Assembly: GCA_025766275.1 (NCBI GenBank)
Contig: JAFKAC010000065.1
Span: 248,001 to 312,000 of the forward strand
Origin: Lactarius indigo
Taxonomy: Eukaryota; Basidiomycota; Agaricomycetes; Russulales; Russulaceae
Length of the DNA: 64,000 nucleotides
Direction: 5' to 3'
Positions 1-10,400 of this stretch are shown in pieces; the stretch's first letter is position 1, and each line of letters begins with the position of its first letter. The notes beneath the pieces are model-generated. The model did no database searches. It was given only the letters and a program-made list of their open reading frames with translations, and was not told the origin of the DNA. A program made the translations under genes and the position numbers.

Positions 1-1812
1 TGACGATTGCTAGTAGTTCCCTATCGTAGATGTCGTAATTGCGTTCGGCCTCCGACAGGGATTCGGAATAGAATGCGACCAGATGCATTTTGTTGTCTTC
101 TCCCTTCTGATTTAGGACAGCCCCTAGGGCGTAACTTGAAGCATCGACTTCGATTTCAAAGGGTTGATCTAGTTTCGGGAATAGTAGGACCGGTTCCGAG
201 CTGATTCGTTCTTTGATGGTGTCGAAAGCTTTTTGTCTGGCTTCCGTCCATTCCCAGGGAACGTCTTTCTTCGTAAGGTCGTGGAGGGGCCTCGCGATAG
301 TAGAGAACCCTCGTATAAACCGCCGGTAGAAATTGCAGAATCCTAAGAAGGCTCGTGCTTCTTTGAGTGATGTCGGCGCCTTCCATTCTCGGACTCCTTG
401 CACTTTGACTGGGTCCATTCGCAATTGTCCGTACCCAATGATTAGTCCCAGGTATTCCACCTCATAGACCTCAAACACACATTTTTCCGGTTTGATGTAT
501 AGGTCGTGTTTGTCGCAGAGGTCGAGGACTTGGTGTAATACCATTCTGTGGTGGGCACGGTTGTCTGAGGTCGCGATTAGGATATCGTCCATGTAGACGA
601 TCACTTCTCCTGTCAACACTAACTCCCGGAAAATAGTGTCCATCATAGTTTGGAAGGTGCTAGGGGAGTTAGTGAGGCCAAAGAACATGACTCGCGGTTT
701 GAATAGTCCCTGATTTGTCTTGAACGCCGCTTTCCATTCGTCCCCCTGTTTGATTCGAACGTTGTTGTATCCCCATCGGATATCAAGCTTCGAGTAAAGC
801 CTCGCTTCTCGGATTTTGTCGATGAGTTCGGGGATTAGGGGGAGTGGATAATGATTCTTTACGGTTAGTTCGTTGAGGCGGCGGTAGTCCTGTACCGGGC
901 ATAGTTTCCCGTCCTTCTTTTTGATGAAAAAGAAGGGAGATGCGTAAGGAGACTTGGACGGTTGGATGTACTTCTTTTCCAGGTGTTCGGTTACGAATTC
1001 TGTTAGCTTTTCGTTTTCCGGGATTGTGAGTGGGTATACTTTGCAATCCATTGTTTCAGGGGCGGTTGGGACTAGATCGATGGCGTGGTCCCACGGGCGT
1101 GAAGGGGGGAAGCGCTGAGACGCTTCCTCACTGAAAACTTTCTGATGCCTTCGGTATTCTTCCGGAACCATCTCTTCGAAGGTTTTCTGGGGTCTTTTGG
1201 CCGCTTCCTGCTGTGCTAATTCTGATGCTGTTGTTGTTTTTCGCAGCCGGATACAGGGTTTGTCCCCTTCTTGTAGCTGTTCCCAGGCTGATTCGTCCAG
1301 TTGATACGTCTCCAATGCCTTGATAGTTGCTTCAAGAGGCATGGCTTCGTTGGACAGATGCAGACTGGTGATGACCACTGGTTGGAATTCTTCATCGAGC
1401 GTGGCGTCTCGCCAGTGGAACTTGGGTTCAAAAGCCGTAAACCAGGGGTATCCCAGTATGACTTCATCGTTTCCTAAATCTGTGATAAGGAATCGGAGGT
1501 TTTGGGTCTTTCCTCCGGTTTTAACGGTGAGGTCGGTGAAGGATGTGATTTCTCCTCCTTGGTTGTGGGTTCCGTCTACGTTCCATATCTTGATGGAGCG
1601 TTCGGTAGGTAGCCAGGCTATTTTGAGTCGTTTCAGGAGGTTTGCGCTTATGAAGTTGTCTGTTGCGCCCAAATCTACCAAAACGTTTCGTTCGGCCGTC
1701 GCGTGAGCAGATTTGAAAAGTACTGGAATTCGCATAGATCGGAATCTGCTATTGTACACGCTAAGTTTTAATGCTCTAGCCCAGGCCGCCAGGTTCAAGC
1801 GTTCAGAAAATC
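1..1812 (-). pseudogene. pol: Gy1 pol (protease, reverse transcriptase, start of RNase H), 3' part outside window
   Basis: On the minus strand the frame is open from the gag overlap to the window edge. Order: aspartic protease (about 1640-1720), linker, reverse transcriptase with FFFIKKKDGK, the YMDD box (about 590-600), FLGFCNFYRRFI, then the RNase H start EVDASSYALGAV and NYDIYDREL at the edge. The protease motif reads VDLGAT instead of VDSGAT, a TCG to TTG change compared with Gy3, which removes the conserved residue after the catalytic Asp. Another codon reads CPVQDY where Gy2-Gy4 have RPVQDY. Both are C-to-T changes at CpG. The frame follows gag in the -1 phase, as in Gy2. Confidence 0.88.
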
Positions 1813-3480
1813 CTTTTTTTGTCCGAAGAGTTTATCCACCATTAGCTCTCATACTTCGGGGGTTTGGGCGAACAGGGCCGCTACTTGGGCGTCAGCTTGC
1901 TCCTCGTTGGAAAGGGGATGTGATGCGGTCATCGAGATAGTAGCGGTGGTTGGTGTAGGGTCGTTCGTATTTGCGGCTTTGACGGTAGTGGTTGTTTTTT
2001 GAGGACAGAATCTGGAGATGTGTCCTTGTCCTCAGCATCGGAAGCATCTTCCTTCTTTCTGGAGTAGCTTCTTTTCGTCCTCCGTCATTGCTGCTCTGGC
2101 ACGAGTTTGACTAACGTCCATTGCGTTTGGGTCCCTGGTTTTGTTGAGTGCGTTCAACCATTGGTCGCGGGAAGCTCCTCCTTTCTTGTCTGTTTTTCCT
2201 TTGGTGAGTCTATCTTTGAGGAGGAGGTATTCCGCTTGTTGGAGCGTAACCGCCGTTTTCCAATCGTCCCAGTCTACAGGGTGGTGGAACTTGATTGCGT
2301 TTATGACTAACGTGTTTGGGAGACCTTTCTGGAAAATTTCCAGGGTAGTGGCCTCGTCCTTGTTGTATCCTGCCTTATTGGCCAAATTAGAGAACTTGGC
2401 TATATAGGTGTCAATGTCTTCTTTGTCCATTCGTAAGTTTTGAATGGCGTGGCGGGCCTTTTGTTGTTGTGTGGTGTCGGTATATGCCTGGATAAACCTG
2501 GTTTCGATAGTGTTCCATAGGTTTTCGGCGTTCATGGCTACTCCTCCCGCCAATTGGTCGGCTAGCCACTGTATTTGTTCTTCGACCCAGTCGTCTACTA
2601 ATGGCCCTCAGATGTACGAGAGAAGGGTCATAGCGCGTGAATAGGGAAGGGTCAATTGTTGGACATTCGGGTTCATTCCACGGTAGAGTGCGAAGGCGTT
2701 TAGGAAAGCTCTGCTGGTTTCCCAATCTCCGGTGAATTCTGGTGGGGGATTCCCTCCGAGTCGCCCATTTGGTGGGGGGGGTCCTCCAGCAGCGGGACCT
2801 GCGGCTGCTCCGCCGCCTCCACCTCCAGGCGCGCCGCCTCCACCTCCAGGCGCACCGCCTCCACCTCCAGGCGCACCGCCTCCACCTCCAGGCGCACCGC
2901 CTCCACCTCCAGGCGCACCGCCTCCATGATGGCTTCCTGCGCTTCCCGTAGCGCCTCCTCCGCTTGTCGACATACTTCCTCCCACAGGATGTCCTCCACT
3001 ACTTGCAGGATTCGCTGTCGAGGACCCTGCGGTTGGTTGCGAGGAGGCAAGGGTGGTGGAGAGTTGGGTGGTGGACATGTTGGCATACGATGCGAAGTCC
3101 ACGGGTCGTTGGGTGGTAGGCGTAAATGTTGGGTTGTCTAAGTCGGGTTCGGAAGATGGTTCTTCGATATCGGAATCAGCCTCGATAGCACTGATTTGTC
3201 CTTTCCCTGGTCCTAGGCCTAGGTGTGCAGGGACGGGTTTATAGGAATACCAGGAGTGCTTTGAATCTGAGTAGGCAACGTAGGCCCAGATGTGTTGATC
3301 TTCGATATACTCGATTGGTTCGTATGAGAGTTTGTCGGGGTCGTAGACGTAGTACCCTTTGTCGTGTGGAGTGTTCCTCCAAAGAGCAGTTCCTTTGATA
3401 GAAGGTCTTAAGTCGTCGTGAGGATGCCGCTCCAGGTACTCTTTGACAAACTGTGTTCGGCTTCGGCTGGTGAGAGCCAC
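1795..3480 (-). pseudogene. gag: Gy1 gag with three in-frame TGA stops
   Basis: Capsid/nucleocapsid polyprotein of the element. The N-terminal part begins VALTSRSRTQFVKEYLE at a GTG codon (3478-3480). It is followed by an acidic Ser/Thr-rich stretch, a Gly/Ala/Pro repeat segment, the retrotransposon gag domain and a zinc knuckle. TGA stops fall at 2608-2610 (after LLSYI), 2032-2034 (inside the zinc knuckle, after CFRC) and 1849-1851 (after TPEV). Gy3 has Arg at the first and third of these sites and at the knuckle site. The natural stop is at 1795-1797, just inside the start of pol. No ATG precedes the conserved N-terminus in frame. Confidence 0.9.
2809..2925. repeat. 21-bp tandem repeat in Gy1 gag
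   Basis: About five copies of a 21-bp unit encode a heptapeptide made of glycines plus Ala-Pro on the minus strand. Gy3 has fewer and more degenerate units at the matching place (about 17,230-17,300), so the number has changed since the two copies separated. The length is a multiple of three, so gag stays in frame. Confidence 0.85.
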
Positions 3481-3485
3481 TGTGG

Positions 3486-3496
3486 AGACTAGACTT
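3486..3496 (-). promoter_or_regulatory. Gy1 self-primer binding site
   Basis: AAGTCTAGTCT on the minus strand, starting 2 nt after the LTR end. It is the exact reverse complement of the predicted first 11 nt of the element RNA (minus strand, 3729 down to 3719). This is the layout known for Tf1 of fission yeast, where the RNA 5' end folds back to prime reverse transcription. Confidence 0.8.
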
Positions 3497-3498
3497 AA

Positions 3499-4070
3499 TG
3501 TAACGCCACTACAGGGGCATTGAGTACGACCTGTACTAAGTCAGTCGATCGTTCGGTAGTCAAAGCTCAAAGGCTCGACTTCAGTAGAGATGGTGCACAA
3601 GAGCCACAAGGACACACGTCACTTGGACTATAGAGGAAAGCTAAGACTCGAAGGCCTAGCAAAAACGAGAGTCGGGAGACAAGGGGACTTCGTGTAGACG
3701 AGTGTAGTATTACACAAGAAGTCTAGTCTACTGTACAAGCTAGGTATGACTAGGGTTAAATAGGAATCGTGCTGTATGGCCATTACAAACAGACGGCGCC
3801 ATCGCCAAGTCGAGGAAGAAAGGAATGAACATAAAGGGAACAAAGCAGGGATATATCGAGAATAAAGGAGAATCACGCGGGGTTGCGCATGAGAGGGAAC
3901 AAGTCGGAAACTGGCACATGTCAAGCTTTATCAAAAGAGAACGTCAATAAGCAAGGCGCGTGGTAGAAACCGGGTAATTGTAAGGTCCGCGTGGTCGTAC
4001 AGGGCTCGTATAGTGTGGGAAGGGAATAATGGTAAGGAAAGAAAGGGACGAGTCCAAGAAAGTCGTAACA
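3499..4070 (-). repeat. Gy1 5' LTR
   Basis: 572 bp, on the minus strand running TGTTACGAC to GGCGTTACA. It is collinear with the Gy3 LTR. A TATTTAA box (3756-3762, minus) lies 33 nt upstream of the predicted RNA start AGACTAGACTT (3729-3719). Confidence 0.88.
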
Positions 4071-4449
4071 AATAAGCTGGTCTTCGCGCAAGCAAAAGAC
4101 TGTTGCCCAAAACACAACGGAAGCGGAATACATGGCCATGACCGACGCGGCCAACCAGGCTGCGTGGTATCAGAGCTTCCTCATGGAACTTGGGTACGAG
4201 GTCGACGACCCCATCCCACTGCATGGTGACAATAAGGGTGCCATTGACTTGGCCTTGAACCCTGTCACTGGGAGACGGTCTAAGCACATTGCCATACGGC
4301 ATCATGTCATTAGGGAATACATCAAAAAGGGGACCATCACCCTCATTAGAACTCCTACTGTGGATATGGTTGCGGACGGCTTTACAAAGTCACTACCGCG
4401 TGTCCTGCTGCAGAAGCACAATGATGACATGGGACTCTTGTGTACTTAG
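4071..4449 (+). pseudogene. pol: Co1: 3' end of a Ty1/copia pol (RNase H C-terminus)
   Basis: Translates from WSSRKQKTVAQNTTEAEYM through the LHGDNKGAIDLALNPVTGRRSKHI block to a stop at 4447-4449. This is the classic C-terminal copia RNase H, closely similar to the end of Co2. Everything upstream is missing at the Gy1 junction; the rest of Co1 is expected beyond Gy1, outside the window. A purine tract (about 4462-4468) lies just before the LTR. Confidence 0.9.
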
Positions 4450-4468
4450 ATTGTAGATCACGGGGAGA

Positions 4469-4850
4469 TGTTGATAAGTGGCCCGCGCGCACTTAGCGGC
4501 TCTAAAGGACTTGCAGATATGGACTGCTTTAGATAAGATATATTGGACCTGTAGATTATATGATCTGTACAATCTCGGACTTCTTAGCTTATCTATGACA
4601 TCATGTACAATGACATCATGTAGAACACTCTGGACATTTCATTGTACTCCTTCCTTTGTTCTCTTTGCAGCGTTATCTTTATTGTGATGTCACTATGATA
4701 TCATACTTGTCTAGACTTTCTTTGTTCTGGTCGCCTTGTTCTCCTTTGGTACATTCCTTTTGTCCTGTATGTAGAACAACGCTCCTTGTATTCCGTGACT
4801 CTATGTTACTGTCCTTATACTAGTGTCACACCCCTGTATAGTATAAGTAG
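4469..4850 (+). repeat. Co1 3' LTR, first part
   Basis: Begins TGTTGATAAG directly after a purine-rich tract, 20 bp past the RNase H stop. It is cut at 4850 by Gy2 and resumes at 12,765, with AGTAG duplicated on both sides. Together the parts make about 546 bp. Confidence 0.82.
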
Positions 4851-5394
4851 TGTCACGTTTCGGGCTTTCTATGTTGTGGTACGATGTTGATTAGGACCCT
4901 TACTGTACCGGTTGCAACTACGGCGGTAAGGTAGATTAGTTGCGGACTTACTTACGGTGATACGAGCATGATAGGCGATAGGGTATGATAGCTGACTGAT
5001 GACCGACGCCACTAGTACTGGTACTAGTAGTATTAGGGTTTGCGTTGTTTCTGCGATACGTTGGACGCCTACTTACTGTGACTCATAGCGGCGCTTCTAA
5101 GCCCGCTCGTATGTATTTAATCTGTCTTGTGAAGACCAAGATACGCCATCTTGGTCTTCTTGAATCGTCACTCAATTGCTTCTTCACTTGTGAACTATCT
5201 TTCCGTCTTTCCTAAGTCAGCGTCCACCTTCGTGTGTGGCAGAGCAAGACAAGCATAGGCTTACCGGTGTACCTTTGCGTATTCACTCAGGCAAGCACAC
5301 GGACCTTCGCGTTGTCGTGTCAAACGTATATTCACGCTAAGTTGTTATCGCCTCTCTCGAGCTCAAGTCGAGCTAATGCCGTGACGGCGTTACA
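4851..5394 (+). repeat. Gy2 5' LTR
   Basis: 544 bp from TGTCACG to GTTACA. It carries the TATTTAA box and predicted RNA start described separately. Confidence 0.95.
5114..5159 (+). promoter_or_regulatory. Gy2 LTR core promoter and predicted RNA 5' end
   Basis: TATTTAA (5114-5120) lies 34 nt before ATCTTGGTCTT (5148-5158), the predicted first bases of the transcript because they are complementary to the primer site after the LTR. A hairpin straddles this point: GAAGACCAAGAT (5131-5142), a 5-base loop, ATCTTGGTCTTC (5148-5159). The start itself is inferred from spacing and complementarity. Confidence 0.7.
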
Positions 5395-5396
5395 TT

Positions 5397-5407
5397 AAGA
5401 CCAAGAT
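5397..5407 (+). promoter_or_regulatory. Gy2 self-primer binding site
   Basis: AAGACCAAGAT, 2 nt after the 5' LTR, is the exact reverse complement of the predicted RNA 5' end at 5148-5158. No tRNA-type site starting with TGG is placed as expected for a tRNA-primed element. Confidence 0.82.
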
Positions 5408-5413
5408 TTCATC

Positions 5414-7477
5414 GTGGCTGTAACAACCAGAGACCAGTGGACCAGTTTCCGCCCGTATTCGCTCCCAAGAAGAGGAGAACGAAACGTCCCCACGCGCTTT
5501 TTACAAGCTGCTAGTTGGAGGGAAAGACAAGAAGAAACCGGATACTTCGTCGAGTTTAACGGACCTAGTAGATTTCGCCCAGTTGAGTTCAACTTCGACT
5601 ACCTGTGTTGGGTAGAAGTTACGTGGAACCCCATAGACTCCCAGTGGGACGCCATACGACCAGCCGGACCCAGGTATCGGTGCGATATCGACGCCCGAGA
5701 ACTCAATAGCCGAGCCGACTGGGGTCCTATTGACGGACAAGAACGAGAGCACTCCACCGGAGAGGTAGTGTCGGAAGGAACAGAGCAAAGCCAGGAAGAG
5801 GACGAAGAAAGTGAAGGACGAGAACCAAATCAAACTGAGACTAGCGGAGGAGCAATACAGGACCTCCTTATTGAACGAGCTGAGTCCGCGCACATTACAG
5901 AGCCAGAGCCGATTCATATTAGATCGCCAGCTATCATGGCAACCTTGACGCAAGCTATGGAAGAAGTTGCAATCAAAGAAGCACGTGCCATAAGAGCGGA
6001 GGCAAGAGACATCCTCATGCCCATCAACCCAGAAACCGGAGTACGAATGACCGCAGACGACGCCGCGATCTTTCGAGCCATCGGGTCAGATAGGGGAGAC
6101 CCTCCAACCGGGCGCCGGCAAACTATAGAACTACCCCCGGGGGTAGGGGGACCCAACGGGGACGATCCGCCACCTCCGCCGGGAGGAGGAGTCCCATTCG
6201 ACTTACGAAGAACCGAACCACCGAGAGGACCACCCGCCGGACCGCCAGGAGGCGGAGGCGGAGGCGGTGGAGAAGGAGGAGGCAGCGGAAACGCCGGAGG
6301 CGGAGGCCATCATAACAAGAAACTAACCGGCGAGCCACCCTCTATTTTCGATGGAGACAGACTCAAAGTGGACCAGTTTTTAACACAGTGGCACGTTTAC
6401 TGGGGCATGAATCTGGATGCCCCCATCATGCGCAATGACTACAGAAGATGCCTTCTGTTCTTGTCATATATCAAAGGCGGAGCAGTCAGCGAATGGGTCC
6501 TATCCTTCCTGAACTGGCTCAATAGGCAAATACAACGTGGGATCAGTCCCTACACTCGTGAACTGTGGGATGCCGTGGCGGACGGCTTCAGCCAGCGATT
6601 CGAAAATACGCTGGAACGCGAGCAAGCGCAAGCAATATTACGAAAAGGGCTCAAGATGGTAGGAGAAGACATTGACAAGTACGTCAATGACTTTGAACAG
6701 CTCGCGCGGAAAGCTCACTACCGTCTTAACGAACCACAAACGATCGACCTCTTCACGTCGGGCCTGCCGAGGGAGCTATTCAAAAATGCATTCCAGTTCG
6801 ACGACCCAATTACATTTGATGACTGGAAAAGAGCAGTACTCAAGCGGCAGAAGAATTACATTCACCTCAAAGCAAGGCTCAACGAGTACAAAAACACCCC
6901 CACACAGTCCAAAAAACAGACCGGCAACGCGGGGTGGACGCTCCCGCAGAACTTACCCCAGACTAACCCCTGGGCCATGGATACCTCGGCCGATCGCGCC
7001 AAGGTACGGCTAGCGGGGTCCGAAGATATCGATTTCAACAAGTTACCCCATCGTGACTGGCAAACGCCACCGTTCCCGCCGAGAGGAGGGCCGGGCGCGA
7101 GAGGACGAGGAAGAGGAGGATCGAGGAGAGACCTAAGGAACGTCCTTTGCTACAATTGCCATGCTCCCGGCCACCTCTCACGAAATTGCCCATACCCACG
7201 CACGCAGCAACAATGGCAGACTGCTCCATCCAGCAGTCGCATGCTCGAAACTACGGGATATCCTCAGGGGCCCGTCTCGCAATACGCGCCATCACTACCT
7301 GGATATATGTCGCCGGCGCCAAGCGCAACGCCCGCGCCTCAAATCAACGCTGCAAGCACGAAGACGGCAGGAGAACAGGCCAAAGAGTGGCTCACGCAAG
7401 TGGCCAACAGCACGGATGAAGTAAAAGATCTTATACTTCAAGATCTCTGGGGGAAAGAGGATTTTCGGGACGCCTGA
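5414..7477 (+). CDS. gag: Gy2 Gag polyprotein
   Basis: About 687 residues, forming the virus-like particle and binding the RNA. Order: N-terminal region beginning VAVTTRDQWTSFRPYSL, acidic linker (about 110-150), Pro/Gly-rich segment (about 240-300), retrotransposon gag domain (about 315-490), Arg/Gly-rich patch, and one CCHC zinc knuckle CYNCHAPGHLSRNC near 579-592. I start it at GTG 5414: a TAA lies 18 nt upstream in frame and the first in-frame ATG is near codon 175, well inside the region conserved with Gy4. The GTG has A at -3 and G at +4. The stop at 7475-7477 overlaps pol, which lies in the -1 frame. Confidence 0.9.
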   Translation: MAVTTRDQWTSFRPYSLPRRGERNVPTRFLQAASWRERQEETGYFVEFNGPSRFRPVEFNFDYLCWVEVTWNPIDSQWDAIRPAGPRYRCDIDARELNSRADWGPIDGQEREHSTGEVVSEGTEQSQEEDEESEGREPNQTETSGGAIQDLLIERAESAHITEPEPIHIRSPAIMATLTQAMEEVAIKEARAIRAEARDILMPINPETGVRMTADDAAIFRAIGSDRGDPPTGRRQTIELPPGVGGPNGDDPPPPPGGGVPFDLRRTEPPRGPPAGPPGGGGGGGGEGGGSGNAGGGGHHNKKLTGEPPSIFDGDRLKVDQFLTQWHVYWGMNLDAPIMRNDYRRCLLFLSYIKGGAVSEWVLSFLNWLNRQIQRGISPYTRELWDAVADGFSQRFENTLEREQAQAILRKGLKMVGEDIDKYVNDFEQLARKAHYRLNEPQTIDLFTSGLPRELFKNAFQFDDPITFDDWKRAVLKRQKNYIHLKARLNEYKNTPTQSKKQTGNAGWTLPQNLPQTNPWAMDTSADRAKVRLAGSEDIDFNKLPHRDWQTPPFPPRGGPGARGRGRGGSRRDLRNVLCYNCHAPGHLSRNCPYPRTQQQWQTAPSSSRMLETTGYPQGPVSQYAPSLPGYMSPAPSATPAPQINAASTKTAGEQAKEWLTQVANSTDEVKDLILQDLWGKEDFRDA

Positions 7478-7491
7478 ACCCGTCAGTCTGG

Positions 7492-10400
7492 GTGAGGGCT
7501 TTACAATGTAATTCTGTAATTGTGACAACGCGCTATCGATCTCTACGAATTCCAGTGACTGTCCGAACGAATTACCAAACGACTGAAACAAACGCATTGG
7601 TCGACTCCGGAGCGACCGATAATTTTATTAAACCAAGTATGGCGGCCAGGGCAGGGATCCCGGTGCAAGCCCTAGAAACACCCCGCAAGATATGGAACAT
7701 AGATAATACAGAAAACAAAGCTGGGTTGATCACTCATTACGTTAACCTAGAGGTGAAAACGCATGGACAGATAAAAAAGATGACCTTTCTAGTCACCGAC
7801 CTTGGAAGCGAAGACATGGTGCTCGGCTACCCATGGTTGAGCGCCTTCGAACCCACCATCAACTGGGCCACGGCAACCACACACCCCGACGTACAGCCCG
7901 TAGTGCTAGCCCCTACGGAAGAACTGCTTAACACATCTACGGTCCGGGCCCTAATCGTCGCAGAAAAGGAGGATATCCTACAGGAACTATGCGAAGAAAC
8001 CTTCGCACGAGCCACGACCTCAACGGAGTTGGCCATATCAGCGAAACAACAACAAACGGCAGCCGTGCTGCCACCCGCATACGCGGAGTTCAGCAAACTC
8101 TTTAACGAGCAGGCCTCACATCGTTTTCCCCCGGCTAGGCCGTGGGACCACGCCATCGACTTCAAACCATCAGCACCGGCAGCTATAGACTGCAAAATAT
8201 ACCCCATGACGCAAAAGGAAGAAGGTGAACTCAAGGAGTTCCTAGACGAAAAACTGAAACAGGGCTACCTACGCCCTTCTATCTCTCCGTACGCATCATC
8301 CTTCTTTTTTATTAAAAAGAAGGACGGAAAGCTACGCCCCGTACAGGACTACCGGGTCATCAACTCGCACACTATTCGCAACCAGTACCCCCTTCCGCTC
8401 ATTCAAGACCTCATCCTCGATCTCAGCAACGCCCACATCTACACCAAGCTCAACATTCGATGGGGGTACAACAACATACGCATCCGCGACGGCGATCAAG
8501 AGAAAGCAGCGTTCAAGACCAAATTTGGTCTCTTCGAGCCGACGGTCATGTTCTTTGGCCTCACTAACTCCCCGGCCACCTTCCAAGCAATGATGAATCA
8601 TATCTACCGCGACACGATCGCGAAGCACGATCGCCTTGGCACCACGATACGTGTCTATATGGATGATATCGGCATCGCAACTCATTTCGACCACGATCTA
8701 GCTGCCCATATCTCGGCGGTCCGCGATGTCCTACGCGTCGCCGAGGAACATGATCTCTACTTCAAACTCGAGAAGTGCCTTTTCCATCAACCGCGAATGG
8801 ATTACCTGGGGGTAATCCTTGAAAAGGGGGTAACTCGCATGGACCCCGTAAAAGTTCAGGGCATTAAAGACTGGCCCACGCCCACGAAGGTCAAGGACGT
8901 TCGATCCTTCCTGGGCTTCTGTAACTTTTACAGACTTTTCATTCGCGGTTTCGCGAACCACGCAAAGCCGCTGACCAAACTGACACGAAAAGATGAAGAA
9001 TGGAGATGGACGAAAGCGGAAGAAGAGGCATTCAACACCTTAAAACGCCTCGTAACGGAGGAACCAGTACTTGCGCACCCGGTCCTCCAGGACCCGTTCG
9101 AACTAGAGGTCGACGCCTCAGGATATGCGGTGGGAGCCGTACTCCTACAGAAAAAAGCTGATGGAAAGCGACATCCGATAGGATACTATTCCGCAACGCT
9201 CTCTGAAGCCGAACGCAACTACGACATCTATGACCTGGAATTGCTGGCCATAGTCAAAGCGTTGCGAAACTGGAGACCGCTACTCGCAGGAGCCCCACAT
9301 AAGATCAAAATTTACTCGGATCACCTCAACCTGCAATACTGGAAATCACCGCAGAAGATCAGTAGACGCGTCGCTAGGGAAGTGTTGGAACTCTCCGAGT
9401 ACGACTTCGAGATTCACCACATTAAAGGAAAGAACAATGGGAGAGCGGACGCGCTGTCGCGCCGACCAGACTATGATCAGGGGGCGGAAGACAACAATGA
9501 AGTGGTGGTACTGCCACCCGAAGTCTTTGTACGAACCCTCAACACGGCAAGGACGCTCACCCTCAACCCGAACTTGTCGCAACCGCGACATCAACAAGAC
9601 GGAGAAGTAATCAAAGTGTGGGCAGACCCCCACCAGCTGAAGAAGATACAAGGGGAGTGGTACAAGGACGGCAGGTTCGTAATAACCGGACCAGCATCGA
9701 CGCACCGAGTACTGATCCACGACCATCACGACTTGCCAATACATGGCCACCCTGGAATCGCAAAAACCCAACGGATCCTGGAGAGGCACTATTGGTGGCC
9801 ACGACTGCGCAAGGACGTGTACGAATACGTCCAAGGGTGTGCGGAATGTCAACGAAACAAAGTAAACACGCGCCCCATACGGGCGGCGCTACACCCCATC
9901 ACACCAGTGCTCGATGCGCTCCCCTTCCAAACGGTGGCAGTTGACTTCATTACCAAGTTGCCGACATCCGAGGGGCACGACAGCATCCTCACCGTCACCG
10001 ACCACGACTGCAGCAAAGCCTCGGTGTTTATACCGTGCCGAGAAGAAATAACCGCGGAAGAAACCGCAGCGTTGTACGTCAATCATGTTTTTAAACGATT
10101 CGGACTACCGCGCAAAATCATCAGCGACCGAGACCCCCGCTTCACATCCAAGTTCACAAGAGAAGCGTGCCGAATTCTGGGGGTGCAGCAAAACATATCC
10201 ACAGCATACCACCCACGTACCGACGGACAGTCGGAAAGGACCAACCAGTGGCTAGAGCAATATTTACGCTTCTGGGTGAACGAACGACAAGATAACTGGA
10301 CCACGTATCTGCCAATAGCCGAATTCGTGCACAACAATTGGCCCCACGAGCATGCGAAGCAATCACCGTTTCAGCTTCTGATGGGGTACGACCCACGAGC

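Larger units (their letters stand above)
1..4070 (-). mobile_element. Gy1: Ty3/gypsy chromovirus-type element, 5' two-thirds (runs off window start)
   Basis: Read on the minus strand the order is LTR (3499-4070), primer site, gag, then protease, reverse transcriptase and the start of RNase H at the window edge. Proteins and LTR match Gy3 closely, so the two form one family. The element lies directly against copia RNase H sequence at 4071, which suggests it inserted into Co1. The expected 5-bp target copy to its right would be AATAA (4071-4075); the other copy lies outside the window. Gag has three in-frame TGA stops and the protease active site is mutated, so this copy is dead in protein terms although its RT frame is open. 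Confidence 0.93.

Noticed and set aside
2700..3086. Glu/Val/Ala repeat frame and other frames over the Gy1 Gly-rich segment
   Set aside because: Shadows of the 21-bp repeat of gag.
5411..5425. tRNA-type primer site TGGCTGTAAC after the Gy2 LTR
   Set aside because: Too far from the LTR, no plausible tRNA match, and the self-primer pair fits with exact complementarity.
7492..7494. GTG at 7492 as an independent pol start
   Set aside because: The frame is open upstream into gag and conserved residues precede it in Gy4, so it is only a formal start.
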